Below are positions 1 to 11,517 of a stretch of DNA of 64,000 bases, piece by piece. Source of the DNA: Bedellia somnulentella (Eukaryota > Arthropoda > Insecta > Lepidoptera > Bedelliidae); the NCBI GenBank assembly GCA_963576735.1, contig OY755197.1:9312501-9376500 (forward strand), read 5' to 3'. Positions within the stretch are counted from its first letter, which is position 1. The number at the start of each line of letters is the position of its first letter. A program made the translations under genes and the position numbers. The notes beneath the pieces are model-generated. The model saw only the letters and a program-made list of their open reading frames with translations, was not told where the DNA came from and did not search any database.

Positions 1-62
1 ATAAATCCCTTAACGAGGTAGCCAGAGCTTTGGAATGAGAAATTCCTCAGCCCTCAGCAAAA
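1..62 (-). mobile_element. SINE-A fragment at the window edge
   Basis: Contains GGTAGCCAGAGCTTTGG and AATTCCTCAGCC; only the 3' part of the family remains. Confidence 0.7.
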
Positions 63-158
63 AAGTTATGTTTTACTCAATAACACAAAAGACACACAAC
101 AAAATCGCAAGTTATAAGTGGTGAGGTATTTTCCTCTCAGACGCTTTTTATACTACGA

Positions 159-627
159 GAGAAAAAATACTATACAAACAAACAGGCACAGTCTGTCTGT
201 TTTTAACTTGATGATATTCTTCGTGATTTTCAAACCACTTTCGTTTTCAAACAACACATATTTTTATATTTCCTGTGTAGTGTCGGCTTAGAATAGCACT
301 ACCCCATTTCTTCCCGTGGGTGTACGTAAGAGGCGACTAAGGATATTGGGGCTTTTAAGGGATTTTTGAGCGATGCGGTTGGAGACCCATCACCAACAAC
401 CTTTATTTTACCATCATTTCCCCACTCAACTTTCCAGAAGTTGCTGAGGAATTTTTAATTCCTTAGCTCTGGCTACCCCTTTTAGGGATTTATAGCCGTG
501 CGTATAAGTATGTATGTATGAGAGGCAAAATACTATACAAACAAACAGGCATTGTCTGTCTGTTTTTAACTTGATGATATTCTTTATGATTTTCAAACCA
601 CTTTCGTTTGAAAAAACCCATATTTTT
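159..627. repeat. ~108 bp direct repeats bracketing a SINE-A
   Basis: 159-266 and 519-627 match (TACTATACAAACAAACAGGC, then GTCTGTCTGTTTTTAACTTG and so on) and lie directly at both ends of the SINE at 273-519. Confidence 0.8.
273..519 (+). mobile_element. SINE-A, complete
   Basis: Head CTGTGTAGTGTCGGCTTAG, B-box-like GGTTGGAGACCC, 3' hairpin GGCTACCCC...GGGATTTATAGCC, tail TATGTATGTATG. The strand given for each SINE-A copy is the one ending in TATG. Confidence 0.85.
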
Positions 628-1660
628 AGAAAAAAGTAGGATGAGTTGCCATGTCTCTATGACATCTTTAAATTATACCCACAACATGTTTATAACAATG
701 AAATAATATCCTGCAGGTTCTTAGTGATCTTTTAGAAATAATACAGCATATAACTCTGTTCATTTAATATTATCAACTCATAATTCTGTCTTAAAAACCT
801 TTGGGTCAATATTTTTAAATTGGATTGCTCGAGGCGTTTCTTAGAATAAAAACAAATGACCCTTACTGTCTGCAAAACCTGATCAGGCTTCGATGTGAAA
901 TTTACTGTATGTGTTGATATAAAATATTTACAAATTTTAATAGCTGAAATTGTTTCAAATATTTTGAATTTATTAATGTTTAGGGAATATTATTGTTCGA
1001 TAAATAACAACACAGGATAAAGTTAAGTCACTGTATATTATCAATTATACCTATTTAGATTACGTCGCACGCACCCGGGACGCTACCGGTAAACGACTGA
1101 CTAACCAAATGATACGTCGCCGCGTGTTAGAAACGCTGACGCTACAAATGCAAACGGAGCTCAAGATGTTCATAATCAAATCTTTGCATTAATGCACACT
1201 ATAGTGGTCTTCCTCTTCTGAACATCAAATCAACATTTCTTGTATCAATTTGCTTTCATCCATCCTCTCTTCAATCTTCTATCCTATATATACAACCGAA
1301 CCCAAAACCAAACCCGTACAAAGTTCTCACTCTCACTCACCCCAATAAATCTTAAGTTTCGCTCTCGTAAAACCGGTATGAGATAATCTCAGCAACCTTG
1401 CCGACATGTGTAATGTATGTATGTGACACACACATTGCACTGTATGTATGTAACACTCACACATGTGTACTGTATGTATGTAACACTCGAACGCGGACAA
1501 TCAACGAGCGGGTTGTATGCATCTGAGGTGATCCACTTCTATCGCCTTCACCTATATGAGACACTCATAGATTATATGCTCACGATCTTATTTTTCATTA
1601 GGGTTGGCTGACTATCTACTGTCAGTATTAAGTGACAAAAGAAAAACACAATTTATAATT
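628..1660. other. No gene; ATGTATG-rich short repeats at 1411-1492
   Basis: AT-rich sequence with three imperfect ~30 bp units containing TGTATGTATGTAACACTC. A 64-codon frame that crosses them is repeat-driven. Nothing else recognised. Confidence 0.6.
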
Positions 1661-1661
1661 C

Positions 1662-1709
1662 TGAAGCTCTGGCTATCTCTTTCTGGGATTTGTAACCGTG
1701 AGTATTAAA
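1662..1709 (+). mobile_element. SINE-A 3' fragment
   Basis: AAGCTCTGGCTATCTCTTTC through GTAACCGTGAGTATT; only the hairpin end remains. Confidence 0.65.
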
Positions 1710-1815
1710 TTATGGTGTGTGTGCTCAGCTTCCCTAAGACAGGAGAACTACGTACATAATGAAATAAAAACTTCTGTCATTTAAGGTACCTTCGTTGTGT
1801 ATTGAGCGTCATTCC

Positions 1816-2028
1816 ACATACATACATACATATATAAATATACTCACAGCCATAAATCCCAAAAAGGGGTAGCCAGAGCTTTGGAGCTAGAAAGGCCTCA
1901 GCCACATTTGCAAGTTGATAGGGGACAAGATAGATCGAATCGAGGTGATGGGTCTCCTAGCACACCGCCCAAAAACCACTTTAGAAAGCCCCATACCCTT
2001 AGTAGTGTCTCACGACACCCGTAGATAG
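1816..2028 (-). mobile_element. SINE-A (second subfamily), 5'-truncated
   Basis: Carries GCCATAAATCCCAAAAAGGGG and GATGGGTCTCC. It ends in GACACCCGTAGATAGAAA against the SINE-C tail at 2029, so one element likely entered beside the other. Confidence 0.8.
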
Positions 2029-2408
2029 AAAACATAAACATAAACATAACATAAACGTTCACGCCGTTTTATCCCCGAAGGGGTTGGCAGAGGTACCAAT
2101 ACTCCTGAACTCACATGGCAAGCGCCATCTAGTTTCCAGAGAAGGTACCCACGTTTTGCTTAGACAGTGTACTCACGTGATAGGGGGCAGGCCTATCGCC
2201 GTTTTGTACGAATACACTGTCACATGACTAAGTACAACTCAGCCATGTGGGTTTCCTCACGATGTTTTCCCTCACCGTTAGCAACCATGATAAATTAACC
2301 ACACATATGACTTTATAAAAGACAAATTGGTGTAGGCCCGTCCCAGGATTGGAACTCACGCCCTTCTGTTTTTCGGGCGGGTGTTCTTACCCACTGGACT
2401 ATCATGTC
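2029..2408 (-). mobile_element. SINE-C, full length (tRNA-derived)
   Basis: The 3' tail is TTATG-type repeats. On the minus strand the head has A-box-like TAGTCCAGTGGGTAAG and B-box-like GAGTTCCAATCCTGGG. It includes TCACGTGATAGG. It is diverged from the younger copies. Confidence 0.8.
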
Positions 2409-2409
2409 T

Positions 2410-2920
2410 GAGGTGTTATTGATTTAAATTTACTAACCGCTAACCAACTTACCAAAACACCGCCCTTACAAAATCCTCCTCCACCATCTTTAAAGTTCAT
2501 CTCTCTTTCGTAACAATTATGCAGTCATATTAATTGGTGCATGAACTCAAAGTGGTAAGTAAGGCTGCAAACCAGACTCGAACTCTCGACCTTCACCCTA
2601 CCATTCTGAACTTGTTTCGACCGCCTGTCGCATATATCAGTTTTGAAAGATTGCTTATTGCTTAATTTAGCCCGAGGGTCTCGGCAGACAGAATAATAAC
2701 AATCACTTTCGTTCATATTTTTACTTACTGAATGCGTTGATGTGGAAAGTTATCGAAGAAAGATAATGAGTTTAAAAGGACAAGATATCATTACCGATAG
2801 ATCTTTTTATTTAACTGCCATAGTCAAAACTAAATCTTCCTTCACTTTAATGCCCCAAAATTACAGTTGGTGGTGATTTTTTCGAACTATGCAAATTTGA
2901 AAAGTAAATTTAAAATTCAA
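2410..2920. other. No gene; B-box-like motif at about 2572-2592
   Basis: On the minus strand GAGAGTTCGAGTCTGG resembles a Pol III B box, so part of a different tRNA-derived SINE may lie at 2545-2660. The rest is unremarkable AT-rich DNA. Confidence 0.35.
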
Positions 2921-3028
2921 ATACATACATACATACATACATATTCTCACGCCGTTAGTTCCCATTGGGGTAGGCAGAGACTATCGATCGCCACTTTGTA
3001 CGATCCTGGCAAACCTCTCTGGCTTCGT
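2921..3028 (-). mobile_element. LINE-B 3'-end fragment
   Basis: CATA tail, CACGCCGTTAGTTCCCATTG and GACTATCGATCGCCACTTTG. It encodes only the last residues of the LINE-B protein ([15 protein letters not shown] pattern, minus strand). Confidence 0.8.
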
Positions 3029-3128
3029 AAAATGTAAAATTCAAATATCATCCAAATTAACACTTTAACCCAAAAGACGGATTTTTTTCGGTTATTAACG
3101 AAGACGATGAACACTTGCTGCTTATTTT

Positions 3129-3351
3129 GCTGTGTTGTGTCGGCTTTTAATAGCACTACCTCAATTTTTGCGGTGGGTGTACGTAAGAGGCGACTTTTGG
3201 GCGATGCGATTGGAGACCCATCACCAACAACCTTTATATTACCATCTTTTCCCCGCGCAGCTTCCAAAAGGGGCTGAGGAATTTCTTATTCCTTAGCTCT
3301 GGCTACCACTTCTAGGGATTTATAACCGTGAGTATATGTATGTATGTACGA
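3129..3351 (+). mobile_element. SINE-A with internal deletion
   Basis: The head TGTCGGCTTTTAATAGCAC is followed by GAGGCGACTTTTGGGCGATG; about 20 bp of the family are missing after GGCGACT. Confidence 0.8.
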
Positions 3352-3737
3352 TGAACACATATGGATTTAAGTAATAAAACGTCATATAATAAATTAAACC
3401 CTGCGCTATAAAGAAATATAAAATATAAGGAGTGAAGCAAAATGTAAAGTGCAAAAAAGTTAGCTTACACGCAAACAGACAGACAAGTGAACGAAAGCGT
3501 CTCTAGCGGAACTAACCTCCTCCATTAACATTAACGGTAGCAAGGTCGTGTTTGATTTGACGACAAAACTGTGATTCACTTGCCTTTCATTATTATGTCG
3601 TGGCTCTAGATTTATTTGCGATCGGAGATAATTGTTTGTTATGTATTTTATTGTTGGCGTAAGTTCGATTGGTCTCTTTACTACTAAAACAAACAAGTAT
3701 GTAAAATATAAGTCTAATAAATAAATTTTAGAGAATG

Positions 3738-4005
3738 TACATACATACATACATATACTCACGGCTATAATTCCCTAAACGGGGAAACCAGAGCTTTGAA
3801 ATGAGAAATTCCTCAGCCACTTTTGGAAGTTGAGTGGGGAAATGGTAATGGTAAATGGGATGGTAATAATAAATGTTTTTGGTGACGGGTCTCCAACCAC
3901 ATCGCCCAAAAATCACTTGAAAAGCCCTTATACCCTTAGTCGCCTCTTACGATCACCCACGGGTAGAAATGGGATAGTGTTATTCTAAGCCGACACTGCA
4001 CAGGG
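3738..4005 (-). mobile_element. SINE-A, full length
   Basis: CATA tail, CGGCTATAATTCCCTAAACG, and head end CCGACACTGCACAGG. It carries a small ATGGTAA duplication in the middle. Confidence 0.8.
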
Positions 4006-4164
4006 AATGTCCAGTCGATAAAATAAAAATAAAATGTTAGGGGTTTATAAACCTTAACACTTAGGAAAAAATAGGTACGGAATTCTTTTACATGTTATTT
4101 AAATTCATGGTACCTAAGACATCTAATATTTTTAATTCGATAAAATATAATTTACATTTCTTCG

Positions 4165-4418
4165 CCCTTCTACCAATCTAAGGTCTGCCGTGCTGATAGA
4201 TGCGTGGCCAGGGGTGAGCCTGGTCTCTAGCTTGCCACCGTCCCGGAGCCTGGTGAACTCCGGGCACTAAATAAACTTGCTTTGTCAAGCGAGGCTCTGA
4301 CAAAGTGGACAGAATACTACAGTAGAATAGTGGTTTGCCTGGATCGTACAAAGTGGTGATCGATAGTCTCTGCCTACCCCAATGGGAACAATAGGCGTGA
4401 GTATAAGTAAGTAAGTAT
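4165..4418 (+). mobile_element. Chimeric element: GC-rich unknown 5' part joined to LINE-B 3' end
   Basis: 4337-4418 is the LINE-B end (GGATCGTACAAAGTGGTGATC, then CTCTGCCTACCCCAATGGG). The 170 bp before it are unusually GC-rich (GTGGCCAGGGGTGAGCCTGG, CCCGGAGCCTGGTGAACTCC) and unlike LINE-B. It could be another SINE using the LINE-B tail, or a host transcript joined by template switching. Confidence 0.45.
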
Positions 4419-4431
4419 AACTTACACTTTT

Positions 4432-4738
4432 CATACATACATACAAATATTCACGCCATTAGCTCCCATTGGGGTAGGCAGAGACTATCGATCGCTACTT
4501 TGTACGATCCTGACAAACCTCTCTAGCTTCGTTTAGATCCATCAATCTTCTCATATATGCTACTTTATCTTTCATATTTCGGACGCCTGCCTTTTTGAGA
4601 ACACTTGCTATTCGGTCCAAGGTGTCCTCCGTGGTGACGACCACTTTATAAATCTCTATCATGAGGAACATTACCTTCCATTTTAGCTCTAAAGACCTCT
4701 TTCACCAATTTACTGTCACCCATCTTCTCTATTTGATT
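4432..4738 (-). mobile_element. LINE-B 3'-end fragment (~300 bp)
   Basis: The tail is ATACATACAAATATTCACGCC. On the minus strand it encodes remnants of the LINE-B C-terminus with damage. It is head-to-head with the chimera at 4165-4418. Confidence 0.75.
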
Positions 4739-4739
4739 A

Positions 4740-5489
4740 TTCAAATAATTTTATCCGGAACAATTAAGAACACTAGTAAACGCCTATTACTTTCAAGATC
4801 AGCTAAATGGAGCGAGCTACTGTTTTTCTGCTTACCTTCTCATAAAAACAGTGCGACCTCATTCGTTAATTTAGTTTTCCATTAACTGGTACCAAGGTTT
4901 TGTTCTTGACAATGCATACAGCTCTTCCGTCATCTTCGATGCGTTTTTAATTTAAATTTTGTTAAAATATTGATACATCGACCAACTTATACCGAAGTTT
5001 TCATAGTACGATTAATATTTTCTGCGTAAATCTTACGTCGGTTGTCGTCTGTCCCTTGTTTCTCTTACTATACATTTATACATCTCTAACTATAGTTTGA
5101 GTAAATGCTAGTTGGGGTATAGGTTTTATTACATTTAAAGGTGTACAATATAGCGCCAAATGAAATTTGAAACCGTTTCAGCAGTAAAATCTTAATATAA
5201 TAACAACTGTCTTCGTGATAAAGAACAATATCGACAAGTCTTTTATAAAAGCCAATTAATTACTAGCATAAACATGTCGTTGTCCTTATAACTGTGTGAA
5301 ACTATACCATTACGACAATTTGTTTAGAAGAGCTGTCATCATTGTTACTTTGTTATATATGTAAATTATCTCAATAAAACTAATTTAAATTAATAAAAAT
5401 AAATTGAGCTATTTTTGAGGAATTGCTTATTTTATAAAAATAATTTTTTTCTGTGTTTTTCACAGAAACACTATGAAAGACAAAGATAA
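4740..5489. other. No gene; one copy of a ~105 bp direct repeat
   Basis: 5245-5350 resembles 5835-5945 (both contain GTGAAACTATACCATTACGAC). The repeats lie on either side of the SINE-A at 5490. Confidence 0.6.
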
Positions 5490-5754
5490 CACATATACTC
5501 ACGGCTATAAATCCCAGGAAGGGGTAGCCAGAGCTAAAGTATTAGAAATTCCTCAGCCACTTTTGAAAATTTGTGTGGGGAAAAGATAGTAAAAATAAAG
5601 GTTGTTGGTGATGGGTCTCCAACCGCATCGCCCAAAAATCCCTTAATAGCCCCATACCGTTAGTCGCCTCTTACGTACACCCACCGGAAGAAATGGGGTA
5701 GTGCTATTCTAAACCGACACTACACGGCAATTCTAAACCGACACTACACGGCAA
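5490..5754 (-). mobile_element. SINE-A with duplicated head
   Basis: The head end CTAAACCGACACTACACGGC is present twice in tandem (about 5709-5752). Otherwise full length. Confidence 0.8.
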
Positions 5755-6035
5755 GATAAGTTTGCGTTTTGATATATCTTACTACTACGAAACCCTCTAC
5801 GAGCAAGTCCGACTCGCGCTTGACCAATTTTTCTAAAAGGTAATTAATAACTAACGACTCCATAAACACGTCGTCCTTAGCTGTGAAACTATACCATTAC
5901 GACGATTGTTTAGAAGTGCTGTTATTGTTACTATGTGTTGACGTTGTATTGATTTACATTGTCGTCGGTTTCGTTCGTGACTGCTTGGCGATTTGGCATT
6001 GGTCACACTTGGTGGAGAGGTTTGATTAATTGTTA

Positions 6036-6183
6036 CATACATAGATAAATGCTGATGGCTTAATAGATAACTAGAAAGAGTAGCCAGTTGTTCAAAATAA
6101 TAAAAAAACCTCAGCCAATATTAGAAAGTTAAGAGAAAAAGATTGAAAACAATACGTTGTAGATGATAGGTCTCCTATACTGA
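6036..6183 (-). mobile_element. SINE-A, old degenerate copy
   Basis: GATGGCTTAATAGATAACTAG, GAGTAGCCAGTTG and GATAGGTCTCC keep the order of the family, but with many changes. Confidence 0.45.
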
Positions 6184-6218
6184 GCCTAAATGGGTGATCT
6201 GATTACATTTATTTGGCA

Positions 6219-6530
6219 GAGGTACTAATACTTCTGAACATCACGTGGCTTTGTCACCCTGTGTTCAGAGTACCCACGTTTTGCATGGACAGTGTACTCA
6301 CGTGATAGGGGGCAGGCCTATCGCCGTTTTGTACGAATACACTGTCACATGACTAAGTACACCCAGCCATGTGGGTTTCCTCACGATGTTATCCCTCACC
6401 GTTAACAACCGTGATAAATTAACCACACTTATGTCTTTCGAAACGACAAATTGGTGTAGGCCCGACCCGGTATTTGAACACTAGTCGCTTGCACGTCAAC
6501 CGATGTTCTACCCATTGAGCTATCACGTCG
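6219..6530 (-). mobile_element. SINE-C lacking its 3' tail
   Basis: Begins at GGCAGAGGTACTAATAC and runs to the tRNA-like head (complement of GATAGCTCAATGGGTAGAAC). Contains ATCACGTGGC and TCACGTGATAGG. Confidence 0.8.
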
Positions 6531-6911
6531 TCATCATCGTCATGTTTTTATTTCGATTACCTAGAATTAGTCCAATCAGTACAATCATACTTTTTATATT
6601 ATCACACCGAACAACAACCAACGCTCCCCATCATGAATCGATTTCTCCAGCAGACAAACGAACAAACAAACGCACAAACACCCAACAAACGTACTCATAA
6701 ACGTACACGTGACAATTTCCAGCAAGACAGACGAACATAAAAATAAAACGTACTATTACGCGACCTTCGATTACTCCACCGTAACACAATAAGTCGTTAC
6801 GATGTTCTTTAAATTGGTATTCGCTGCAAATCTTGAGGAATAGGTACAATGGAAATTTGTTTGTCTCCTATGAGAGAATTAGGTTGGCTGTTTTGGCTTA
6901 AAATAGTCGTA
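6531..6911. other. No gene recognised
   Basis: Short frames on both strands overlap repeats of ACAAAC/ACGAAC. No conserved motif. Confidence 0.5.
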
Positions 6912-7140
6912 TCTACATACATACATATACATACGCCGCCGTTAGTTCCCATTGAGGTAGACAGACACTATCGATCGCCACTTAGTACGATCCTGACAAA
7001 CCTCTCTAGCTTCGTACATCCATCAATCTTTCCATATATGCTCTTTTATTCTTCATACTTCGGACACCTGCCTTTTTGAGCACATTTTCTGTTTGGTCCA
7101 AATAAGTCCTCTGAGGTCGTCCTCTACTAACATTTTCTTC
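6912..7140 (-). mobile_element. LINE-B 3'-end fragment
   Basis: CGCCGTTAGTTCCCATTGAG through CGGACACCTGCCTTTTTGAG to GAGGTCGTCCTCTACTAAC. Codes antisense for a broken C-terminus. Confidence 0.8.
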
Positions 7141-7339
7141 CTTAGCTGTATTCTAGTCTCAATTCTTTCAGACCCTTCAGCAATTATTGTATTGATACAA
7201 ATAAGTTGCTTATTCTTAGTCAATGGAGCTGAAATTGAATTGAATCTTCTATTGTTTCACAAATTGTTTATACGAAGAGGAATCAAAAAGAAGTCAAAAT
7301 CATATTTTAGTCGACATAACTATGTGACTTACTTTCTTA

Positions 7340-7470
7340 TACTCATCATTATCCCCATTGAGGTTGACAGAGACTATCGATAAGATCTTTTCACGATCCG
7401 GATAAATCTCTCTTATTACCCTCTCATTCATTTTGTTATACGTCCTCTTTTGTTCTTCTCTTTTCAGAAT
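7340..7470 (-). mobile_element. LINE-B fragment, diverged
   Basis: CCCCATTGAGGTTGACAGAG and ACTATCGATAAGATC match the family weakly. Confidence 0.55.
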
Positions 7471-8242
7471 TCCAACTTTGTAAGAACGTAATATGAATAG
7501 TAAATAAATTTGTTGAAATTATTATTGCTATTTTCTTATTGTGCATGTTTACCATCCGAGAAGTTTATTTTTATAATATACGGTATGCTATCAGGGCAAA
7601 ACAAACCATAAAATAAGCGTCATGGGCCATAAACTAGCAGACTTTTGTTCTACCGCATGACCTTTAGTAGGAAGGGAGAAATTGTGATTGAATCTTCATG
7701 CATGGTCTTCTATTCTTACCAAGTCAGGGTCTCCCTTTTTCTAAAATATTTTCTATCCAATCTTATTTTGATGTTATAATAAACATAACGCATTCGGTTG
7801 ACTGTTCACCACTTTCTTTGTCTTTGTCTTTCTTTTGACACTTTAAAACTCCTCGAAAGCCCCCTCATCAATTACCTCGATGATATTATAGTGATTCATC
7901 ATAATATCTATAAGTACAACTTAGGGTATGTAGGTACCATAGGTTACGTTAAGGGCTAGGTTAGGTTAAGGGCTAGGTTAAGTTAGAACATGGTACTACT
8001 ACACTACTACACAATATAATTATCTCGGTATTAAAACTTTGAGCAACCTTAAATTACAACTAAAAGGTTAGTTTGTCTGGTGTTTTGTCCTAATTTCAAT
8101 TAATTCATATATTTTTACTTTTTCTAACTGTGAATCAAGGTAGACTTTCGCGACATTTGTGTTTGTTTTAACTTGAACGTATATACTAAAGATGAAATTG
8201 ACATCACGCCTACCGATGAATAGGACGCAGTGTTCCTAGTGC
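7471..8242. other. No gene; short GGCTAGGTTA repeats near 7950
   Basis: AAGGGCTAGGTTA occurs twice at about 7951-7981. Otherwise AT-rich and unremarkable. Confidence 0.5.
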
Positions 8243-8452
8243 CTTGTAGTGCCGGCTTAGAATGTCACTACCCCTTTCTACCCAGGGGTATTGTAAGAAG
8301 CGACAAAGGGCTTTTTAAGTGGTTTTTAGGCGATGCGGCTGGAGACCAACGATACTTTATTGTTACCATCTTTTCCCCTATCAACAGCTCTAAAGCTCTG
8401 GCTACCCCTTTTTGGGATTTGTAGCCGCGAGTATAAGTATACATGTATGTAT
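8243..8452 (+). mobile_element. SINE-A (second subfamily)
   Basis: Head TTGTAGTGCCGGCTTAGAATG and tail GTATAAGTATACATGTATGTATG; about 20 bp missing in the GATGGG region. Confidence 0.8.
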
Positions 8453-8869
8453 GTTCTTAGTCTGGAGATTACTAAGCCTAAGCCCAAAAGTGCAGATTTA
8501 GCAGCATCATGCTGAATGTCGATCGATGTATACTATAGTAATGTAGAAGTGTACATTACCTATAAATAAGTACATAGATACGTTAGAAAATATTCGTGAC
8601 TTCAAGTTTTACATAAACCAAGAAACGTGACTGAGTACGAAGGATACGTTATCATGCATTTATGTCATATTGTGTAATGTATAGTATCCTCTAACCATGT
8701 AGTATTGACCCACTGAAATAATACCGATATTGTTATTCCTCATACCCGGTTTTGAGGATAAATTGTCTTGTTTTGTCTTAGACTTGGCTTCTGTAGCTAT
8801 ATTCACTACATACAAATATCTGTAGTATATACATATAAATGGGTGGAAAAGTTATAAAAACCATTTAAA

Positions 8870-9040
8870 TACATACATACATACATACATATTCTCACGC
8901 CGTTAGTTCCCATTTCGGTAGGCGGAGACTATCGATCGCCACTTGGTACGATCCTGGCAAACCTCTCTAGCTTCGTTCACATCCATAGATTATATCATAC
9001 ATGCTATTTTATTCTTCAGACTTCGGATACCTGCCTTTAT
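8870..9040 (-). mobile_element. LINE-B 3'-end fragment
   Basis: Long CATA tail, then CACGCCGTTAGTTCCCATTTC; ends near TTCGGATACCTGCC. Confidence 0.8.
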
Positions 9041-9250
9041 ATATCCTATATTCACGACCTAAACCTAAAAGAGGTATCTTGGATTTATAGCTTGTTTTAG
9101 AGTTAGTAGTTTGTAGTATTGACTCACTGAAATAATACTGATATTTTTCTGCATCATACGCGATAGGTTTTGAGAATAATTGTCTTGCTATATTCACGAC
9201 CAAACCAGAAAGAGGTATCCAAAATTTATAGCTTGTCTTAGAATTATTTC

Positions 9251-9489
9251 ATACAAACATGCATATACTCACGGCAATAAATCCCAAAAAGGGGTAACCA
9301 GAGCTTCAGAGCTAGAAAATGTTCAGCCACATTTTGAAGTTGATAGGGGACAACATGGTAGAAATAAAGTATCGTTGGTGATGGGTCTCCAACAGCCTCA
9401 CCATTTAAAAAGGCCCATACTCTTAGTCTCCTCTGACGACACCCGTGGGTAGAAAGGGGTAGTGACATTCGAAACCGACACTACAGGGC
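9251..9489 (-). mobile_element. SINE-A (second subfamily), full length
   Basis: CACGGCAATAAATCCCAAAAAG to head GAAACCGACACTACAGGGC. Confidence 0.85.
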
Positions 9490-9886
9490 TTAATTAGAAT
9501 TAATTGATAATAGTAATTACCCACTGAAATAATACTGATATTTTTCTGCGTCATAAGCGATCAGTTTTGAGGATAATTGTCTTGTTATGTCTTAGACTTA
9601 TCTTGCATATATGGATATATTCACGACTTGATCCTGAAAGTGATAGTCAGAGTTTTCGCTTTAGCTACTCTTGCAGTTTGGGTAGGTAATGTGTCAGTAG
9701 TATAGCCCTTTAAGGATATTAAAATACGTCGTAACTTTAGTCACCTCTTACGATGACTGTGAGGAAAACTGGGCTATATTTTAAATCGAAAGATACGGTT
9801 ATTAAATTTAATTTCAGAATTTTAAATCAGAGATATTTAAAAAACTTTGTGTTATCTCTAAACCCTAACTTTCTTTTCTTGTATTT

Positions 9887-10040
9887 TTTGGCGATGTGCC
9901 TGTAGACCCATCACCAAATCTTTTGTTGTACAATATTTTTCCCACTCAACTTCCAAAAGTGGCTGAGGAATTTCAAATTCTAAAGCTCTCTCTTTTATTT
10001 TGGTGTTTTTAGTTGTGAGTATATTTAAGTATGGATGTCT
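9887..10040 (+). mobile_element. SINE-A, 5'-truncated
   Basis: Starts at TTTTTTGGCGATGTGCCTG and ends GTTGTGAGTATATTTAAGTATG; the hairpin region is decayed. Confidence 0.65.
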
Positions 10041-10159
10041 AAGCCCTACTAGCAAAACCATTTTTTTTTCTAATAATATACTTTCCTTTGCCCTTCTACT
10101 CGCATCATTATTGAATCCATTATAGTATCGCCCACCTATTTTTTATGGTGACATTTGCC

Positions 10160-10429
10160 AGCTGTAGTGTCAGCTTAGAATAGCACTACCCCATTTCTTC
10201 CGGTGGGTGTACGTAAGAGGCGACTAACGGACTTGGCGCTTTTTAAGGGATTTTTGGGCGATGCGGTTGGAGACCCATCACCAACAAACTTTATCACACC
10301 ATCTTTTCCCCACTCAACTTCCAAAAGTGGCTGACGAATTTATAATTTCTCAGCCACTTTCACACACAATAAAAGGGGTAGCCTTTTAGGGATTTATAGC
10401 CGTCCGTATATGTATGTATGTATGTATGT
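10160..10429 (+). mobile_element. SINE-A, full length
   Basis: Head GCTGTAGTGTCAGCTTAG; carries a ~30 bp disordered insert (CAGCCACTTTCACACACAAT) before the hairpin; tail of four TATG. Confidence 0.8.
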
Positions 10430-11097
10430 TTTATCTACAAACAGTGAATATTTTTTTGCTCTGATTTCTATAAATATAGTTTACTCTCTTCTTGACTCAT
10501 AATAAATAGCTTACAAACCGGCACCTGAAGAGAAAACCAAAAAGCGAAGCTACAAGAGAAAACATTTTTACGAAATCTCCCGTCTGTTTCAAAATTCAAA
10601 ATGGTCGGATAATTGTCAATGCACGATCATTCCAGAACAAATATTACATGCGATATCGCTAACACAGCCTGCCACGATTCCGTGACGAAATATTTGATAA
10701 ACATATTTGTACCGAATTTATATATTCGTGAGAGAAATTTGGGTTACCTGCGTAGTACTAGTTTTCGGTTTGTGTCTCGAGAAAGACATAAGTATATGAA
10801 ATAGGGCCAGAACTTTGTTCACGGTGCGGGTATTGTAAACAAGTAATTAACTACAATACTAGTATATTAATTCATGAACGCGGCATAATAATAATATATT
10901 TATATAATTATATTTAAATGGTTTTTATAACTTTCCCACCCATTCGATAATATCAAGTTTTGTGTAACTTTAAATGGCGCCTAGAATATTATTGGTTCTG
11001 GTGGATGGTCTTAATAAAAAAGAAATAAATAATGTTCCTTTGATAATTTACATAGTTACAGAGATAAATATTTTAAAACAATTAACAAATAAACATA
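10430..11097. other. No gene recognised
   Basis: A 63-codon frame at 10613 has no motif or splice context that I can support. Confidence 0.5.
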
Positions 11098-11337
11098 CAA
11101 TACATACATATACTCACGGCCATTAATCCCAAAAAGGGGTACCCAGAGCTTCAGAGCTCCTCAACCACATTCGGAAGTTGATTAGGCGAAGATGGTAGAA
11201 GTAAAGTATCTTTGGTGATGGGTCTCCAACTGCATTTCCCAAAAATCACTTTAAAAAGCCCCATACCCATAGTCGCCTCTTACTACACCCGTGGGTAGAA
11301 AGAAATTGTGAAATTCTAAGCCGGCACTATACGGCTA
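11098..11337 (-). mobile_element. SINE-A (second subfamily)
   Basis: CACGGCCATTAATCCCAAAAAG to CCGGCACTATACGGC; small deletion beside CAGAGCTCCTCAACC. Confidence 0.8.
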
Positions 11338-11383
11338 ACCAGTTTTTTCAATGTTAAAATAATCTTTTCAATAGATACTATAA

Positions 11384-11517
11384 CGCCTGATTTCTGAATC
11401 GAGTATTCAAGCTGAGAACAGATTTAGTATCGTCTTGTCTCATTCAGTTGTTAAGGTTTCAATGCGACAGAAAGATACTTAAGTTGTTCTCAGCTGGAAT
11501 ACTCAATTTAGAAATAA
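11384..11517 (+). mobile_element. MITE-D copy 1 (palindromic, ~138 bp family)
   Basis: CGCCTGATTTCTGAATCGAG opens a near-palindrome around CTTGTCTCATTCAGTTGTTAAG. The right end is decayed (TTTAGAAATAAATAA). Preceded by TAA. Confidence 0.7.

Larger units (their letters stand above)
8697..9600. repeat. Three ~90 bp direct repeats separated by a LINE-B and a SINE-A
   Basis: Copies at 8697-8790, 9110-9195 and 9510-9600 share CACTGAAATAATACTGATAT and GGATAATTGTCTTG. The LINE-B at 8870 lies between copies 1 and 2, and the SINE-A at 9251 between 2 and 3. A ~143 bp offset repeat (9047, 9190) is also present. Confidence 0.75.

Noticed and set aside
1417..1611. A 64-codon frame rich in MYVT
   Set aside because: Produced by ATGTATG repeats.
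7940..7990. GGTTA-type repeats as an interstitial insect telomere (TTAGG)n
   Set aside because: Only a few irregular units, mixed with GGCTAGG; no true array.
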